Assembly: GCA_945607605.1 (NCBI GenBank) | Contig: CALYZE010000001.1 | Coordinates: forward strand, 1 to 64,000 | Source: an uncultured Bacteroides sp. | GTDB taxonomy: Bacteria > Bacteroidota > Bacteroidia > Bacteroidales > Bacteroidaceae | Direction: 5' to 3' | DNA length: 64,000 nucleotides | Part shown: piece after piece, positions 26,790 to 35,325 of the stretch | Position numbering within the stretch: the first letter of the stretch is position 1 | Layout: the number at the start of each line of letters is the position of its first letter | Position numbers and translations under genes: made by a program | The notes under the pieces: model-generated | Databases searched by the model: none | Seen by the model: only the letters and a program-made list of their open reading frames with translations | Told to the model about the DNA's origin: nothing

Positions 26790-27827
26790 ATGAAGAACTT
26801 GATTGATAAATTGCGACAAGAGCGGAGATTGAGTGCTGACGAATACAAAGCACTTTTGCTTTGTGAGGAGGTGGACTCTCTTCAATATTTGCAAAAGCAG
26901 GCTCAAGAAGTGGCGCATGTGCATTTTGGCAATCGGGTTTTTATTCGTGGATTGATAGAGATCACAAATCGTTGTCGTAACAATTGCTATTACTGCGGAA
27001 TACGGAAAGGAAACAGAAATCTTCCTCGTTACGAGTTGACGCACGAGGAAATCATAGCCTGCTGTCAGGAGGGATATCTACTCGGGTTCCGCACTTTTGT
27101 GTTGCAAGGAGGTGAATTTCCGGAAGTGAAGGATGATTGGCTTACAGAAGTAATTGCCGCTATTCGTTTGACTTTTCCTGATTGTGCCATTACCCTATCG
27201 CTGGGTGAGAAGTCACGTGAAACTTACGAACGTTTCTTCCAAGCTGGTGCCAATCGCTACTTACTGCGACATGAGACTTGTGATCAAACGCATTACCGTA
27301 AGCTTCATCCAAAGGGAATGTCACTGACCCGCCGGTTACAATGTTTGGACTGGCTCAAGGAAATCGGTTACCAGGTTGGAACGGGAATTATGATAGGTAG
27401 TCCCCAGCAAACAATTGATCACTTGGTGAAAGATGTACTTTATATGGAAAGATTGCAGCCGGAGATGATTGGAATTGGCCCTTTCTTGCCGCATCACGAT
27501 ACACCGTTTGCGACGTACCCAGCCGGAAGTATGGAGTTGACTTTAAAGTTGCTTTCTATCTTTCGATTGATGCATCCTACCGCACTGATTCCTTCTACTA
27601 CTGCATTGGCAACACTTGCTCCCGAAGGAAGAGAGCGGGGCATTCTTGCCGGAGCAAATGTAGTGATGCCCAATCTTTCTCCGCAGTCGCAACGAAAAAA
27701 ATATTCCTTATACGACAACAAAGCCTCATTGGGTGCCGAAGCTGCCGAAGGACTGATGAAGTTGGAAGAAAGGTTGAAACGAATTGGTTATGAGATCTCG
27801 AAAGAAAGAGGAGATTATAACCACTAA
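26790..27827 (+). CDS. hydE: [FeFe] hydrogenase maturase HydE (radical SAM)
   Basis: A 345-residue radical SAM enzyme required, with HydG and HydF, to build the diiron subcluster of the H-cluster. The SAM cluster cysteines are Cys62, Cys66 and Cys69 (CRNNCYYC), set in ITNRCRNNCYYCGIR. The downstream TIM-barrel segments (FVLQGGE, GTGIMIGSPQQT) match HydE rather than biotin synthase. It starts 84 bp after the hydrogenase stop and 14 bp before hydG. Length is typical. Confidence 0.93.
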   Translation: MKNLIDKLRQERRLSADEYKALLLCEEVDSLQYLQKQAQEVAHVHFGNRVFIRGLIEITNRCRNNCYYCGIRKGNRNLPRYELTHEEIIACCQEGYLLGFRTFVLQGGEFPEVKDDWLTEVIAAIRLTFPDCAITLSLGEKSRETYERFFQAGANRYLLRHETCDQTHYRKLHPKGMSLTRRLQCLDWLKEIGYQVGTGIMIGSPQQTIDHLVKDVLYMERLQPEMIGIGPFLPHHDTPFATYPAGSMELTLKLLSIFRLMHPTALIPSTTALATLAPEGRERGILAGANVVMPNLSPQSQRKKYSLYDNKASLGAEAAEGLMKLEERLKRIGYEISKERGDYNH

Positions 27828-27841
27828 TCATTATTTTCATC

Positions 27842-29260
27842 ATGTATAATATAAAATCAAAACAAGCGGAAGAATTTATCGACCATCAGGAGATACAGGC
27901 CACTTTGGAGTATGCCCGGATGAATCGTAATAATCGACCGTTGATAGAAAGCTTGATTGAGAAAGCAGCTTTGTGCCAAGGGCTTTCGCATAGAGAAGCT
28001 ACTTTGCTATTGGAGTGCGATGAGCCTGATTTGATGGAACGTGTTTTCCATCTGGCAAAAGAAATCAAACAGAAGTTTTATGGCAATCGTATCGTGATGT
28101 TTGCCCCACTATATCTTTCTAATTATTGTGTGAATGGCTGTGTCTATTGCCCTTATCATGCTAAAAATCGCACCATAGCTCGTAAGAAACTGACACAGGA
28201 AGAGATACGGAAGGAGGTAATTGCGCTTCAGGATATGGGACATAAGCGTCTGGCACTGGAGGCTGGTGAGGATCCCCGACACAATCCGATTGAGTATGTA
28301 TTGGAATCTATTCAGACTATTTATAGCATTCATCACAAGAATGGAGCTATTCGCAGAGTCAATGTGAACATTGCTGCAACAACGGTAGAAAATTATCGCC
28401 GATTGAGGGATGCAGGCATTGGTACCTACATTCTTTTTCAGGAGACTTATCACAAAGAAAACTATGAAGCATTACATCCCAGCGGCCCCAAGAGCAATTA
28501 CGCTTATCATACTGAGGCAATGGATCGTGCTATGGAAGGCGGGATAGATGATGTAGGCATAGGGGTATTGTTTGGATTGAATACGTATCGTTACGACTTT
28601 GTGGGCTTGCTGATGCATGCTGAACATTTAGAAGCAACCTTTGGAGTAGGGCCACACACCGTTAGCGTCCCGAGAATTTGTCCGGCAGATGACATCTCCA
28701 CACAAGACTTCCCAAATGCCATTTCGGACGAGATGTTTTGTAAAATTGTTGCTGTAACCCGCATTGCCGTACCTTATACAGGTATGATTATCTCTACCCG
28801 TGAGTCGGAAGCTGTACGCCGTAAAGTTCTTGAACTGGGTATTTCTCAAATCAGTGGGGGCTCACGTACCAGCGTTGGAGGGTATTCTGTGCCGGAGGGT
28901 AAAGCAGAGAATTCCGCTCAATTCGATGTAAGCGACCGTCGCACCTTGGATGAAGTAGTTAACTGGCTTCTCGACCTCGGCCACATACCCAGCTTCTGCA
29001 CGGCTTGTTATCGTGAAGGACGCACCGGTGATCGCTTTATGTCGCTTGTGAAACGTGGTCAGATAGCAAACTGTTGCCAGCCCAATGCTTTGATGACGTT
29101 GAAAGAATATTTGCAGGATTATGCATCCACAGATACTCGTGAGAAGGGGATACGCTTGATTCGTGAAGAGATAGAACACATCCCCAATCCTAAAATAAAA
29201 GAGATTGCTATCAGAAATTTGCAAGAAATAGAGAATGGAAAAAGAGACTTCAGATTTTAG
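27842..29260 (+). CDS. hydG: [FeFe] hydrogenase maturase HydG (radical SAM tyrosine lyase)
   Basis: A 472-residue enzyme that cleaves tyrosine to deliver CO and cyanide ligands of the H-cluster. The N-terminal SAM cluster cysteines are Cys96, Cys100 and Cys103. The C-terminal CxxC pair (Cys386, Cys389) and Cys411/412 form the second cluster that carries the dangler iron, which separates HydG from ThiH. It overlaps the start of hydF by 26 bp, so the two are translationally coupled. Length is normal. Confidence 0.95.
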   Translation: MYNIKSKQAEEFIDHQEIQATLEYARMNRNNRPLIESLIEKAALCQGLSHREATLLLECDEPDLMERVFHLAKEIKQKFYGNRIVMFAPLYLSNYCVNGCVYCPYHAKNRTIARKKLTQEEIRKEVIALQDMGHKRLALEAGEDPRHNPIEYVLESIQTIYSIHHKNGAIRRVNVNIAATTVENYRRLRDAGIGTYILFQETYHKENYEALHPSGPKSNYAYHTEAMDRAMEGGIDDVGIGVLFGLNTYRYDFVGLLMHAEHLEATFGVGPHTVSVPRICPADDISTQDFPNAISDEMFCKIVAVTRIAVPYTGMIISTRESEAVRRKVLELGISQISGGSRTSVGGYSVPEGKAENSAQFDVSDRRTLDEVVNWLLDLGHIPSFCTACYREGRTGDRFMSLVKRGQIANCCQPNALMTLKEYLQDYASTDTREKGIRLIREEIEHIPNPKIKEIAIRNLQEIENGKRDFRF

Positions 29261-30446
29261 AACCCCTCATGCCAATCGTTTGCATATTGCCCTCTTCGGA
29301 CGACGAAATAGCGGCAAGTCCAGTCTTATCAATGCTTTGACCGGACAAGATATCGCTCTTGTATCGGCTACTCCCGGTACTACAACCGATCCTGTATCGA
29401 AAGCCATGGAAGTGCATCCTCTGGGTGCCTGTCTCTTCATAGATACTCCGGGCTTTGATGATGATCAGGAAGAATTAGGAAGCATGCGCATTGCGCGTAC
29501 TTTGAAAACAATTGAAAAGACGGATGTCGCCTTGCTCCTTTGTGAAGATGGAGGAAAAGAGGAACAAGAGTGGATGGCTCTGTTAGCCCAACATGAAATT
29601 CCTGTGGTGCTGATTCTGAATAAAACAGATATCCTCATTGATATAGAACAACAAGCTTGTCTCCTCAGAGAGAACTGCGGACAACAGCCTATCCTTGTCA
29701 GCGCTAAAATGGGACTCGGCATTCAAGACGTATTCCAAGCCATTTTGGAGAAGCTTCCGGAAGACTTTGGTGAGCAAACTATTACAGGTGGATTGGTGAA
29801 AGAGGGAGATGTTGTTTTGTTAGTGATGCCACAGGATATTCAAGCACCTAAAGGACGCCTGATTCTTCCCCAAGTACAAACCATACGAGAATTATTAGAC
29901 AAAAAATGTCTGGTAATGAGTTGTACCACAGATAAATTAGAGGATATACTAAAAGCTCTTGTTCAACCACCCAAACTCATTATTACAGACTCTCAGGCAT
30001 TCTCCCTGGTCTATCAACAGAAACCGGCGGAGAGTCTTCTTACTTCTTTTTCCGTTCTTTTTGCTGCATACAAGGGAGATATCAACTATTTTGTGGAAGG
30101 TGCATCAGCCATTCACAAATTGACAGAACAGTCGCATGTGTTAATTGCCGAAGCTTGTACGCATGCTCCACTGACAGAAGACATTGGCAGAGTCAAAATT
30201 CCCCATCTGTTGCGGCAACGTATCGGTAAAAATCTGCAAATTGATTTAGTATCGGGAAGTGATTTCCCCAAGGACCTCTCCGGATACGATCTCATCATTC
30301 ATTGCGGTGCTTGTATGTTCAACCGGAAGTATGTGCTTAGCCGAATCAGTCAGGCACGTGGACAGAATATTCCTATGACGAACTACGGGGTTGCCATTGC
30401 CTGTTTGACCGGGATACTTGATAAAATAGTGGTGAATGATTCGTGA
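29235..30446 (+). CDS. hydF: [FeFe] hydrogenase maturation GTPase HydF
   Basis: A 403-residue scaffold that receives the diiron precursor and hands it to the hydrogenase. The GTPase P-loop GRRNSGKSS is at residues 22-30, with the switch segment PGTTTDPV and DTPGFDD. The C-terminal iron-sulfur site is formed by a CTH motif near residue 307 and HCGAC at 356-360. The start overlaps the hydG end. Its stop lies only 4 bp from the stop of the opposing hydC-like gene. Confidence 0.95.
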   Translation: MEKETSDFRTPHANRLHIALFGRRNSGKSSLINALTGQDIALVSATPGTTTDPVSKAMEVHPLGACLFIDTPGFDDDQEELGSMRIARTLKTIEKTDVALLLCEDGGKEEQEWMALLAQHEIPVVLILNKTDILIDIEQQACLLRENCGQQPILVSAKMGLGIQDVFQAILEKLPEDFGEQTITGGLVKEGDVVLLVMPQDIQAPKGRLILPQVQTIRELLDKKCLVMSCTTDKLEDILKALVQPPKLIITDSQAFSLVYQQKPAESLLTSFSVLFAAYKGDINYFVEGASAIHKLTEQSHVLIAEACTHAPLTEDIGRVKIPHLLRQRIGKNLQIDLVSGSDFPKDLSGYDLIIHCGACMFNRKYVLSRISQARGQNIPMTNYGVAIACLTGILDKIVVNDS

Positions 30447-30450
30447 AAAG

Positions 30451-30933
30451 TTACTGCCCCTCCAACTCGTCCAGTATCCTTTTCACATCAATCGGCTGTA
30501 ACCGTCCATATACTTTTTCTCCTATCATCACAACGGGGGCCAAGCCACAGGCACCTACACAGCGTAGGCAGTCTAAGGAGAATTTGCCGTCCGGTGTTGT
30601 CTCCCCAACTTCAATGCCCAGTACACGCTTAAATTCTTCGAGCAGTTTTTCCGATCCTCGTACGTAGCAGGCTGTGCCCATACATACGGAAATTGGATAC
30701 TTCCCTTTGGCAGTCATGGTAAAGAAGGTATAGAACGTCACTACACCATATACGCGCGAGACCGGTATGGATAGTTTGGAAGCAATGAGGCGTTGAATCT
30801 CTTCCGGTAAATATCCTTGTAGGTGCTGAACTTCGTGCAGTATATTGATAAGTTCGCCCGGTTGGTTACCGTGCTTGTCGCAGATGGCACTCACTTGTTC
30901 GGCAATATCACAAGCTAATCTGAGATCTGACAT
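30451..30933 (-). CDS. hydC: NuoE-like [2Fe-2S] subunit of the NAD-linked [FeFe] hydrogenase (HydC/HndA type)
   Basis: A 160-residue thioredoxin-fold ferredoxin related to the 24-kDa subunit of complex I. The cluster cysteines are Cys84 and Cys89 (CMGTAC) and Cys125 and Cys129 (CVGAC). It passes electrons within the trimeric hydrogenase alongside the NuoF-like and catalytic subunits encoded just upstream. It is third in the operon, 20 bp after the catalytic gene. The symbol follows the Thermotoga HydABC naming; HndA is the Desulfovibrio equivalent. Confidence 0.9.
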   Translation of the reverse strand: MSDLRLACDIAEQVSAICDKHGNQPGELINILHEVQHLQGYLPEEIQRLIASKLSIPVSRVYGVVTFYTFFTMTAKGKYPISVCMGTACYVRGSEKLLEEFKRVLGIEVGETTPDGKFSLDCLRCVGACGLAPVVMIGEKVYGRLQPIDVKRILDELEGQ

Positions 30934-30953
30934 AGTTCTTCTTTTTTAATGGA

Positions 30954-32720
30954 TTAATCAATGGACTTATTGAAATAGTGGGTATGCAACAAGTGCTCAG
31001 CCTTTTCACTTAATGGTTTTCCTAAATATTCTTCGTATACTGTTTTGATATACGGATTTTCATGCGATTTGCGTAGCTGTTTGTTGGCGTCTTCACGATA
31101 CAAGGCATTGGCTCGCGCATACAGCACTTCCGAATTTCCATGATGTAGTGGCTGACCACCTCCACCTATACATCCTCCGGGACACGCCATGATTTCAATC
31201 ACATGATATTCATTGCGTCCGTTGCGGATATCGTCCAGTAGATAGCGTGCATTTCCCAATCCATGGGCAATTCCCACTTTTAATTCAAAACCATTCAGAT
31301 CAATGGTAGCTCGTCGCACTCCGGAAAGTCCACGTACTTGCTCAAAATTAACATTCTCCAGACTACGCCCCGTATAAATTTCATAAACAGAACGTAGGGC
31401 GGCTTCCATGACCCCACCGGTTGTACCAAAGATGACTCCCGCACCGGTTGATGTACCTAAAGGTTGATCAAATTCTTTATCCGTCAGCAGGGTGAATCCT
31501 ATGTTGGCACGTTTGATGAGACGAGCCAGTTCGCGGGTAGATATCGAATAATCCACATCCGGATTACCATGGGTCTTGAACTCATCTCGGTCACACTCAT
31601 ACTTTTTGGCCAGACAGGGCATGATGGATACTACTACTAACTTTTCTCGTGGTATCCCCATCTTTTCTGCCCAGTAGGTTTTGGCAATAGAGCCGAACAT
31701 CTGTTGCGGCGAACGTGCCGTAGAAGGAATGTCAAGCAGGTCGGGAAAATGATGCTCGAAGAAATTCACCCAAGCCGGGCAGCAAGAGGTCAGGATGGGT
31801 AGTCTGACAGATTGATCCCCTGACATATACCGAGTCAATCGGTTTAAGATTTCAGAACCTTCTTCCATAACCGTGAGATCGGCGGCAAAGTCTGTATCGA
31901 ACACATAGTCAAACCCTAATTCCCGCAAAGCATACACCATCTTTCCGGTCACCAGCGTGCCGGGAGGTAATCCGAACTCTTCACCTAAGGCAGCACGTAC
32001 GGCAGGGGCTGTTTGTACAATAACCACTTTGTTTGGATTAGACAAGTCTTCTATCAAACGATTGGTGTGATCACGTTCTGTCAATGCGCCTACGGGGCAA
32101 ACAGCTACGCATTGGCCACAGTAAGTACATTCACTATCTGTCATCATCTTGTCGAAAGCCGGTGCAATGGTGGTGTTGAAACCACGGCGGATGGCTCCCA
32201 ATGCGCCTACGGTCTGCAAATCATTGCATACACTCTCGCAACGCCGGCAGAAGATACATTTATCCATGTTGCGCACAATGGAGGAAGTCACTTCCCGTTT
32301 TCGAGGAGAAAGTTCGCCACCATTAAAAGGCATTTCACGAATGTTGAAGCGTAGTGCCAAGGTTTGCAATTCACAGTTACCGCATTTCGGACAAGTGAGA
32401 CAGTCATTCGGATGATCCGAAAGAATCAATTCGGCCACAACCTTGCGAGCATTCATTACGCGCAGAGTACTGGTGCGCACCACCATCCCTTCCGTACAGC
32501 GTGTGGCACATGCAGGAGCCAGGTTACGACGTCCTTCCACTTCCACGACACAGATGCGGCAGGAAGCTGGATTGTTTTTGACACAAGTTCCTTTCAAATC
32601 TATATGACATAGGGTGGGTATATCGATACCGATTTTCCGGGCAGCCTCCAGAATGGTCGCATTTTCAGACACGGTAATGTAATGTCGGTCTATTTGCAAG
32701 GTTATTTGTTTTTCTTCCAT
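30954..32720 (-). CDS. hydA: Catalytic subunit of the NAD-linked [FeFe] hydrogenase (group A, HndD/HydA type)
   Basis: A 588-residue iron-sulfur enzyme. An N-terminal [2Fe-2S] domain (Cys38, Cys46 and neighbours) is followed by a His-Cys3 [4Fe-4S] site (His103, Cys107, Cys110, Cys116), then two ferredoxin clusters (Cys155-165 and Cys198-208) and the H-cluster domain. The latter has TSCCPAW (311-317), MPCLAKKYE (Cys369) and MACPGGC with GGGQP (Cys513, Cys517), the full group A set. The length resembles HndD rather than the longer Thermotoga HydA. Together with HydB and HydC it would couple H2 to NAD(H), with or without ferredoxin bifurcation. Confidence 0.94.
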   Translation of the reverse strand: MEEKQITLQIDRHYITVSENATILEAARKIGIDIPTLCHIDLKGTCVKNNPASCRICVVEVEGRRNLAPACATRCTEGMVVRTSTLRVMNARKVVAELILSDHPNDCLTCPKCGNCELQTLALRFNIREMPFNGGELSPRKREVTSSIVRNMDKCIFCRRCESVCNDLQTVGALGAIRRGFNTTIAPAFDKMMTDSECTYCGQCVAVCPVGALTERDHTNRLIEDLSNPNKVVIVQTAPAVRAALGEEFGLPPGTLVTGKMVYALRELGFDYVFDTDFAADLTVMEEGSEILNRLTRYMSGDQSVRLPILTSCCPAWVNFFEHHFPDLLDIPSTARSPQQMFGSIAKTYWAEKMGIPREKLVVVSIMPCLAKKYECDRDEFKTHGNPDVDYSISTRELARLIKRANIGFTLLTDKEFDQPLGTSTGAGVIFGTTGGVMEAALRSVYEIYTGRSLENVNFEQVRGLSGVRRATIDLNGFELKVGIAHGLGNARYLLDDIRNGRNEYHVIEIMACPGGCIGGGGQPLHHGNSEVLYARANALYREDANKQLRKSHENPYIKTVYEEYLGKPLSEKAEHLLHTHYFNKSID

Positions 32721-32732
32721 AGCAGTAAGGTT

Positions 32733-34640
32733 TTAGCAAACATTAATAGCTTTGAACTTGCAGCGTGCCATGCACATGCCACATTTAATACATTTGTCGG
32801 GATTGATGATGTGCGGTTTGCGTACATCCCCTCTAATGGCATCGGCCGGACAATACTTGAAGCAAAGGTGACAACCAGTACACAACTCCGGATGGATGGT
32901 GTAGGTGAGTAGCGATTTGCATTGTCGGGCACGGCACACTTTATCTTTTACATGTTCCAGATATTCATCCTTGAAGTTATTGAGAGTAGAGAGCACCGGG
33001 TTAGGTGAAGTTTGTCCCAATCCACAGAGGGCTGTATCTTTGATGACCTGCCCCAGAACGGACAGAGTTCTTAAATCCTTTTCAGTTCCTCGTCCTTCGG
33101 TAATCTTGTTTAAAATTTCCAGTAACCGTTTGTTTCCAATACGGCAAGGGGTGCATTTCCCGCAAGACTCCTCTACAGTAAAGTCTAAATAAAAACGTGC
33201 CACAGATACCATGCAATCCTCTTCATCCATCACGATCATGCCCCCGGAGCCCATCATGGAACCTTCGGCAAGCAGGTTGTCGAAATCGATGGGAGTATCC
33301 AGATGTTTTTCCGTCAAGCAGCCACCCGAAGGTCCTCCGGTTTGCACTGCTTTAAACTTTTTCCCGCCCTGAATACCTCCTCCAATTTCATAAATCACTT
33401 CACGCAATGTAGTTCCCATTGGAACTTCGATCAGACCTACATTATTGATTTTTCCTGCCAATGCAAAGACTTTCGTCCCTTTGGAATGCTCCGTACCGAT
33501 AGAAGAGAACCAGTCGGCACCTTTGGTCAGTATGATGGGAATATTGGCGAGCGTCTCCACATTGTTGACATCGGTAGGTTTGCCCAGATACCCCGATTCC
33601 GCGGGGAAAGGTGGTTTTAGAGTAGGTTCTCCACGTTTACCTTCCATCGAATGAATGAGGGCGGTTTCCTCACCACAGACGAAAGCCCCTGCACCGTAAC
33701 GAATTTCAATATCAAAACTGAAATCTGTGTTGAAGATGTGCTGACCTAATAGTCCATATTCACGTGCTTGCGCAATGGCAATTTTCAAGCGTTGGATGGC
33801 AAGAGGATATTCAGCACGAATATAGACCAACCCTTTGGAAGAACCAATGGCATAACCGCAGATAGCCATTGCCTCTATAATGGAATGAGGATCGCCCTCC
33901 ATGATGGAACGGTCCATAAAGGCGCCGGGGTCGCCTTCATCCGCATTACATACCACATATTTTATGTCAGATTGTTGTTTACCGGCAAGTTCCCATTTCT
34001 TTCCGGTGGGAAACCCACCTCCGCCACGACCGCGCAGTCCGGAGCATTTAATGACATGAATCACCTCTTCCGGACTTTTATGCAGAAGGCTGTCTGCCAA
34101 GGCCATATATCCATTCAGACCTATGTATTCTTCAATCTTCTCAGGGTCGATAAAGCCACAGTTGCGTAAGGCAATGCGCAATTGTTTCCGATAAAAATCC
34201 ATGTGTTTGGAATCACTGACGGTGTTGTTTGTCTTCGGGTCTATATAAAGCAAGCGTTCTACTTTTCGCCCATTCATGAGATGCTCCTGAACAATCTCAT
34301 CCACATCTTCGGGGGTGACTTGCGTATAAAACGTATTGTCAGGGATAATTTTGACAATCGGGCCTTTCTCACAAAACCCAAAGCAACCGGTAGTGATTAC
34401 GTTTACCCGGTCGGTAATATGATTGTTTTCGAGAGCCTGCTGAAGCTTTTCAGCAATGACATGGCTGGCGGAAGCTTTGCATCCCGTACCACCGCAAATT
34501 AGGAGTTGCAGTTGTTCTGTTCCACATGCCAACCCACAACATTGCTCGGTAACCGTCTCATTGCTTTGTTGGCGCAATTGCAATGCACTTTCTGCCTTTT
34601 TTCTGATTGTGTTCAGATGCTGGATAGTTCGTATTTCCAT
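32733..34640 (-). CDS. hydB: NuoF-like NADH/FMN subunit of the [FeFe] hydrogenase (HydB type)
   Basis: About 635 residues. An N-terminal thioredoxin-like [2Fe-2S] domain is followed by the FMN/NADH module (GRGGGGFPTGKKWE), an SLBB segment, a [4Fe-4S] site (ESCGKCTPCRIG) and two C-terminal ferredoxin clusters (CTGCHLCFKYC and CIKCGMCMARC). It is the site of NAD(H) turnover in HydABC-type hydrogenases. I chose ATG 34640 over an upstream in-frame ATG at 34667, because the promoter at 34665-34695 would leave the longer start outside the transcript. It is the first gene of hydB-hydA-hydC. Confidence 0.93.
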   Translation of the reverse strand: MEIRTIQHLNTIRKKAESALQLRQQSNETVTEQCCGLACGTEQLQLLICGGTGCKASASHVIAEKLQQALENNHITDRVNVITTGCFGFCEKGPIVKIIPDNTFYTQVTPEDVDEIVQEHLMNGRKVERLLYIDPKTNNTVSDSKHMDFYRKQLRIALRNCGFIDPEKIEEYIGLNGYMALADSLLHKSPEEVIHVIKCSGLRGRGGGGFPTGKKWELAGKQQSDIKYVVCNADEGDPGAFMDRSIMEGDPHSIIEAMAICGYAIGSSKGLVYIRAEYPLAIQRLKIAIAQAREYGLLGQHIFNTDFSFDIEIRYGAGAFVCGEETALIHSMEGKRGEPTLKPPFPAESGYLGKPTDVNNVETLANIPIILTKGADWFSSIGTEHSKGTKVFALAGKINNVGLIEVPMGTTLREVIYEIGGGIQGGKKFKAVQTGGPSGGCLTEKHLDTPIDFDNLLAEGSMMGSGGMIVMDEEDCMVSVARFYLDFTVEESCGKCTPCRIGNKRLLEILNKITEGRGTEKDLRTLSVLGQVIKDTALCGLGQTSPNPVLSTLNNFKDEYLEHVKDKVCRARQCKSLLTYTIHPELCTGCHLCFKYCPADAIRGDVRKPHIINPDKCIKCGMCMARCKFKAINVC

Positions 34641-34930
34641 TATGTAATAGATTAGGGGCTGAAACAAATTTATGAAAAGGATTTAATATACCAAAAGGAA
34701 AGTACAAAAGATTAAATTGGACTTTAATTTATCTACTTTATTACAATAAGATAGAAGCAATATAGAAATGTTTCTTTTAGATAAATCGTTAAATATGTAT
34801 AATATAAGGTACTTTGCAATACAAGGTACTTATCTAATACATATATTTGTGCCATACAAAGAAGCTACTCTATGAATAATAGAGTGCAGCCAAATGTAAA
34901 TTGCAAACCATAAAACAGTAAATAACACTC
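34641..34930. promoter_or_regulatory. Divergent hydB/padR control region with repeats
   Basis: A 290-bp A+T-rich intergenic region between the hydrogenase operon and padR. Besides the hydB promoter it holds two direct repeats of AAGGTACTT (34807-34815 and 34823-34831, 16-bp period). A -7 element TATATTTG for padR lies at 34842-34849. A 7-bp hairpin (ACTCTAT, loop, ATAGAGT; 34867-34885) falls at the start of the padR leader. The repeats sit where a repressor would cover the padR promoter, so padR autoregulation is plausible. An effect on hydB is speculative. Confidence 0.5.
34665..34695 (-). promoter_or_regulatory. Promoter of the hydB-hydA-hydC operon
   Basis: On the minus strand TTTG (34695-34692), 19 bp, then TAAATTTG (34672-34665), one of the best Bacteroides -33/-7 matches in the window. 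Transcription near 34658 leaves an 18-nt leader to the ATG at 34640. Confidence 0.7.
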
Positions 34931-35257
34931 ATGGATGTAAACAATGTAAAGTCGCAAATGCGCAAAGGCATGCTTGAATATTGCATCATGCTATTGGTTC
35001 ACAAAGAGCCGGCTTATGCTTCGGATATTATCCAGAAGTTGAAAGAAGCTCAACTGATTGTAGTGGAGGGAACCCTTTATCCGTTGCTCACTCGTTTGAA
35101 AAATGATGACCTTTTGAGTTACGAATGGGTGGAATCTACTCAAGGACCACCTCGCAAGTACTACCGATTGACGGATAAAGGAGAAATCTTTCTCGGCGAG
35201 CTGGAAACTTCTTGGAAGGAATTGAATGAAACAGTGAACCACATAGCCCACAGCTAA
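34931..35257 (+). CDS. PadR family transcriptional regulator
   Basis: A 108-residue winged-helix regulator. Residues 12-85 form the PadR domain (KGMLEYCIMLLV, then YPLLTRLKNDDLL and the wing GPPRKYYRLTDKG), followed by a short C-terminal dimerisation helix. PadR proteins usually repress a nearby gene and are relieved by a small ligand or membrane stress. The PspC-domain gene 68 bp downstream is the likely target and operon partner. The direct repeats upstream are candidate binding sites. Confidence 0.9.
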   Translation: MDVNNVKSQMRKGMLEYCIMLLVHKEPAYASDIIQKLKEAQLIVVEGTLYPLLTRLKNDDLLSYEWVESTQGPPRKYYRLTDKGEIFLGELETSWKELNETVNHIAHS

Positions 35258-35325
35258 GGCCGGAAATGTATCGCATAATTTCAATCGTAGACTCTAAATA
35301 ATAAAATCGTAAATAAAATAAAACA

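Noticed and set aside
25245..30446. Complex I or formate hydrogenlyase fragment
   Set aside because: The ferredoxin motifs invite this, but the H-cluster motifs and three complete maturases identify [FeFe] hydrogenase instead. No NiFe or membrane arm genes are present.
34641..34667. Longer hydB start at 34667
   Set aside because: The extra nine residues (MFQPLIYYI) would overlap the predicted transcription start, while ATG 34640 fits the promoter and the family N-terminus.
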